From positions 1-14,431 of the forward strand of contig CAYNGH010000084.1 in the NCBI GenBank assembly GCA_964396845.1: a stretch of DNA of 14,431 nt. Direction: 5' to 3'. The notes under the pieces were generated by a model that searched no databases, was not told the origin of the DNA, and was given only the letters and a program-made list of their open reading frames with translations. Positions 12,069-14,431 of this stretch are shown piece by piece. This DNA is from CAYNGH01 sp964396845 (lineage in GTDB: Bacteria; Vulcanimicrobiota; JAJTBE01; CAYNGH01). Each line of letters opens with the position of its first letter. The first letter of the stretch is position 1. A program made the position numbers and the translations under genes.

Positions 12069-14431
12069 TTATTCCAGGGCATAAAGCCAGCCATCGTTGG
12101 ACCCCACCACCAGTCCTGTCGGGGTGATGCAGGGACAGGCTTCAACCGATCCGTTGGTCTTGAATTTCCAGTTAACATTTCCATCAGGACTTATGCTGTA
12201 GAGAGAAAAATCATCGCATCCGGTATAAACATTCCCCAGGCTGTCGATGGAAGGGGATGAGCGTACCCAGTAGTTGGTCAGAAGTTTCCATCGAAGCTTT
12301 CCATCAAAAGTAAGGTTATAGAAATAATTATCGTGACTGCCGAAGAAAATTCCCCTTTCCCGATCAATGGCCGGGGAAGAATATATCTTGTCACCGGTGC
12401 GGAAACGCCATCTCAAGGTGCCGATATGATCCAGGGAATAGAGAAAACCGTCGTCACAGCCAAAATATATGCATCCAGCCCCGTCAATGGCAGGGGAAGA
12501 ATCGATACTGCCTCCAGCCTTGTAATTCCAGAGGAGTTTTCCACCGGGGGACAGAGCATAGAGAAACTTGTCCCAGCTTCCGAAGTAGATGTTTTCATCG
12601 GGCCCCACACAGGGAGAAGAGTTGATGAAATTGTTCACGGTAAATCGCCAGCGCTCCTGCCCCATGGCGTTGACACAATAGAGGTTGCCGTCGTTACAGC
12701 CAAAAATGACAGTTCCATTATGCCCCAGGGCCGGGGAAGAGTTGATCTCCCCTCCCAGGCGGGTACGCCACAACCCCTTGCCATCAAAATCCACCCCGTA
12801 TATGTGGCTATCTTCCGACCCAAAGAAGATCCCTTCGCCTTCAATAATCAAGGGAGTGGAATATACGGCCCCGTCAGTGACGAAACGCCAGTTTTCCTTC
12901 CCCTCAGGGGTAACGCAGTAAAGACAGCCGTCATTGGAACCGAAAAAAATGTTTCCGGCAGAATCAACAGTGGCACTGGAATAGATCCGCCCGCTACTTC
13001 TGAAACGCCACCGCAGGGCCCCTCTCACTGGCGGAGCCTTGCGGTTCTCACCGGAATGACTGGGCTTCCCCCGAAACATGAACCACTGAGATCGGCCCCG
13101 GGTTCCAGAGGATTTTTTTGCCGGAGGTATTTTCCTATTATTATTATCTGCTTTTGCTTCGACTTTCGCCGGAGGCAGAGAAGACTGTTTCTTGACAAAT
13201 GTATCCCTGAGCTGACCTGATACATTGGGAATCTCCCTGGTATCCTCGGCCTTTTCCATAACACTGGTATCAGTCCCCTGCCCCAGCATGGCGGGTATTG
13301 TGAAGCCATCATCAACAGCAGGCTCATCTCCGGGGGCCATCTGCCGGGGTTTTTTCTTTTTTTTCAGGCGATGCTTTTTAGGGCCTTCCAGGGGTTCTTC
13401 AAACAGGGCGCGCACCTGCTCATCATTGGGAAATTCATCAGCTCCCGGAGGGGTCTGCTCCACAGGATCCGGTGGGGTTGCCCTGGCCCTGGGAGTAATT
13501 TTTGATGCAATCTTGGATATACTTATTCCCACAGGGCCGAAAGGTACCGTGGGGAATCGTCTTGGCTTCACATCCCGAGGAGGTTCATCCTCCGGAACCG
13601 GGGTATCTTCCTTCTGTCCGTTTTTCTTCAACGAACCGGACTTGATCTTGTCAAAGAGCTGATTGGCCCTTTTTGACTCGTCTATCTTCAGGCTCCCCTT
13701 CTGAATCTCCTCAACCTTGCCCTGGCTGATTTTCTTCAATTGGGGCTTTATGCTGACAGGCCCCGGAGGTTTTTGTGGGGCAGGCGACTCTGCCGGTTCA
13801 CCGGGAATATCCTCGGCAACTTCACCTTTTACCGGTGGAACTTGATGAGGGACAACTCCCACCGGAGGCGCATCCTCATTTTCTCCGGGAGCGTCAATGT
13901 TTACCAGGAGGTTTTCCAGTTCCGATGCCAGTTTCTTCCCGTCTTCCTTCTGAATCTTGCTGATTTCCTTGTCGGGCTTATATGAAGGCACCCGTTTTCT
14001 GCCCTTTATGGTGGCAAGGGCATCAGACAGGTCCAAGGCCCCGGTGCCCCGAAGCTCCAGCATATCTCTCATCTCATCCACATTGTCAAAACGGTGGCCG
14101 GGATTAAACTTCAGACATTTGTCGATGACAAAGGCAACTTCTTCACTGACCTTGGACATAAGATCCCGAACCGGCGGAAAGCTGAAAGGCGCATCCAGCT
14201 GGGGATCCCTTCCGGTGACAAGATGATGCATTGTAGCGCCCAGGGCATAGATATCCGAGCGGGGATCAACCCGTCCCCGGTATTGTTCCGGGGGGGAATA
14301 TCCCTGGGTGCCGATCATGGTTCCCTTGGCTTGGGGATTGAATATTCGGGCAATGCCGAAATCGATGAGAAAAACCCGGTTCTCCGGGGTAATCATCACG
14401 TTGGCTGGTTTTATGTCCCGATATATGATGG
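12069..14431 (-). CDS. Ser/Thr protein kinase fused to an eight-repeat PQQ-like beta-propeller (5' end off window)
   Basis: 786 residues are visible; the kinase N-lobe lies beyond the right edge. The kinase C-lobe shows the catalytic loop YRDIKPANVM (Tyr for the usual His of HRD, a common bacterial variant), LIDFGIAR, the activation-segment end GTQGYSPPEQY, DIYALG and a terminal PGHRF. A linker of roughly 300 residues follows, rich in Pro, Lys and Glu, with a basic patch (KKHRLKKKKKPR) and no hydrophobic segment. A WFMFRGKPSHSG lead-in then precedes eight repeats of about 40 residues (about 13030 to 12069), each with W-x-F/R, an SSPAID-type strand and FGSxDGxLY. PQQ-like propellers on kinases, as in Streptomyces AfsK, act as sensor or interaction modules. 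With no membrane segment seen, it is probably cytoplasmic. Substrates and ligand are unknown. All visible catalytic residues are present. Confidence 0.9.
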   Translation of the reverse strand, partial: IIYRDIKPANVMITPENRVFLIDFGIARIFNPQAKGTMIGTQGYSPPEQYRGRVDPRSDIYALGATMHHLVTGRDPQLDAPFSFPPVRDLMSKVSEEVAFVIDKCLKFNPGHRFDNVDEMRDMLELRGTGALDLSDALATIKGRKRVPSYKPDKEISKIQKEDGKKLASELENLLVNIDAPGENEDAPPVGVVPHQVPPVKGEVAEDIPGEPAESPAPQKPPGPVSIKPQLKKISQGKVEEIQKGSLKIDESKRANQLFDKIKSGSLKKNGQKEDTPVPEDEPPRDVKPRRFPTVPFGPVGISISKIASKITPRARATPPDPVEQTPPGADEFPNDEQVRALFEEPLEGPKKHRLKKKKKPRQMAPGDEPAVDDGFTIPAMLGQGTDTSVMEKAEDTREIPNVSGQLRDTFVKKQSSLPPAKVEAKADNNNRKIPPAKKSSGTRGRSQWFMFRGKPSHSGENRKAPPVRGALRWRFRSSGRIYSSATVDSAGNIFFGSNDGCLYCVTPEGKENWRFVTDGAVYSTPLIIEGEGIFFGSEDSHIYGVDFDGKGLWRTRLGGEINSSPALGHNGTVIFGCNDGNLYCVNAMGQERWRFTVNNFINSSPCVGPDENIYFGSWDKFLYALSPGGKLLWNYKAGGSIDSSPAIDGAGCIYFGCDDGFLYSLDHIGTLRWRFRTGDKIYSSPAIDRERGIFFGSHDNYFYNLTFDGKLRWKLLTNYWVRSSPSIDSLGNVYTGCDDFSLYSISPDGNVNWKFKTNGSVEACPCITPTGLVVGSNDGWLYALE

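Noticed and set aside
12069..13030. DNA tandem repeat array
   Set aside because: The periodicity of about 120 bases reflects protein-level propeller blades that have diverged at the nucleotide level, not a DNA satellite or CRISPR-like array.
12333..13220. Open plus-strand frame of 295 codons
   Set aside because: It is antisense to the propeller repeats of the kinase gene. The repeated codon pattern keeps the opposite frame open, and its translation shows no domain.

Overview
The window is a gene-dense stretch of bacterial chromosome of intermediate GC, probably from a draft or metagenome-derived assembly because it contains a 10-N scaffold gap at 4302-4311. Many genes start with TTG behind GGGGAG/GGGAGG-type Shine-Dalgarno sites. 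The mix of genes points to a non-model bacterium outside the enterics: a fabF-rnc pair, a TGS-domain nucleoside kinase, IPT/TIG-domain secreted protein, Reg_prop-type propeller, and a eukaryote-like Ser/Thr kinase fused to a PQQ-like propeller. I cannot place it in a phylum from the sequence alone. I saw no mobile element, CRISPR array, tRNA or rRNA.

Left arm (1-3545, all minus strand, read right to left): fabF (3-oxoacyl-ACP synthase II), rnc (RNase III), a DUF167/YggU protein, then a hairpin with a T-tract that overlaps a new promoter. After that come a DUF6941-like protein, a small secreted NTF2-like protein, and the first 27 codons of another membrane-anchored or secreted protein that runs off the left edge. 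fabF is not preceded by acpP here. A 256-bp divergent intergenic region (3546-3801) rich in inverted repeats separates this arm from the next.

Middle (3802-8788, plus strand): a secreted protein with four IPT/TIG repeats, a 104-residue protein of unknown function, a TGS + SAD-like + P-loop nucleoside (uridine-type) kinase, and a soluble hybrid histidine-kinase-like protein. The last keeps its phospho-acceptor His but has lost the recognisable ATP-binding motifs.

Right part: a promoter and hairpin-bearing leader (8789-9087) precede a large exported protein with a two-component-regulator-type beta-propeller and a transglutaminase-like domain in which all three catalytic triad positions are substituted (C to A, H to N, D to N). 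A strong bidirectional terminator (11370-11400) separates it from two minus-strand genes. One is a 172-residue orphan protein with its own promoter and a palindrome. The other is a Ser/Thr kinase (5' end off the right edge) fused, without a membrane segment, to an eight-repeat PQQ-like propeller.

How they relate: the left arm is lipid and RNA housekeeping. The right half looks like signalling and sensing, with two propeller proteins and two proteins whose enzymatic folds appear inactivated (kinase-like and transglutaminase-like). A functional link among these is inference from proximity only. The strongest candidates for something undescribed are the propeller/pseudo-transglutaminase, the pseudo-histidine kinase and the orphan 172-residue protein.
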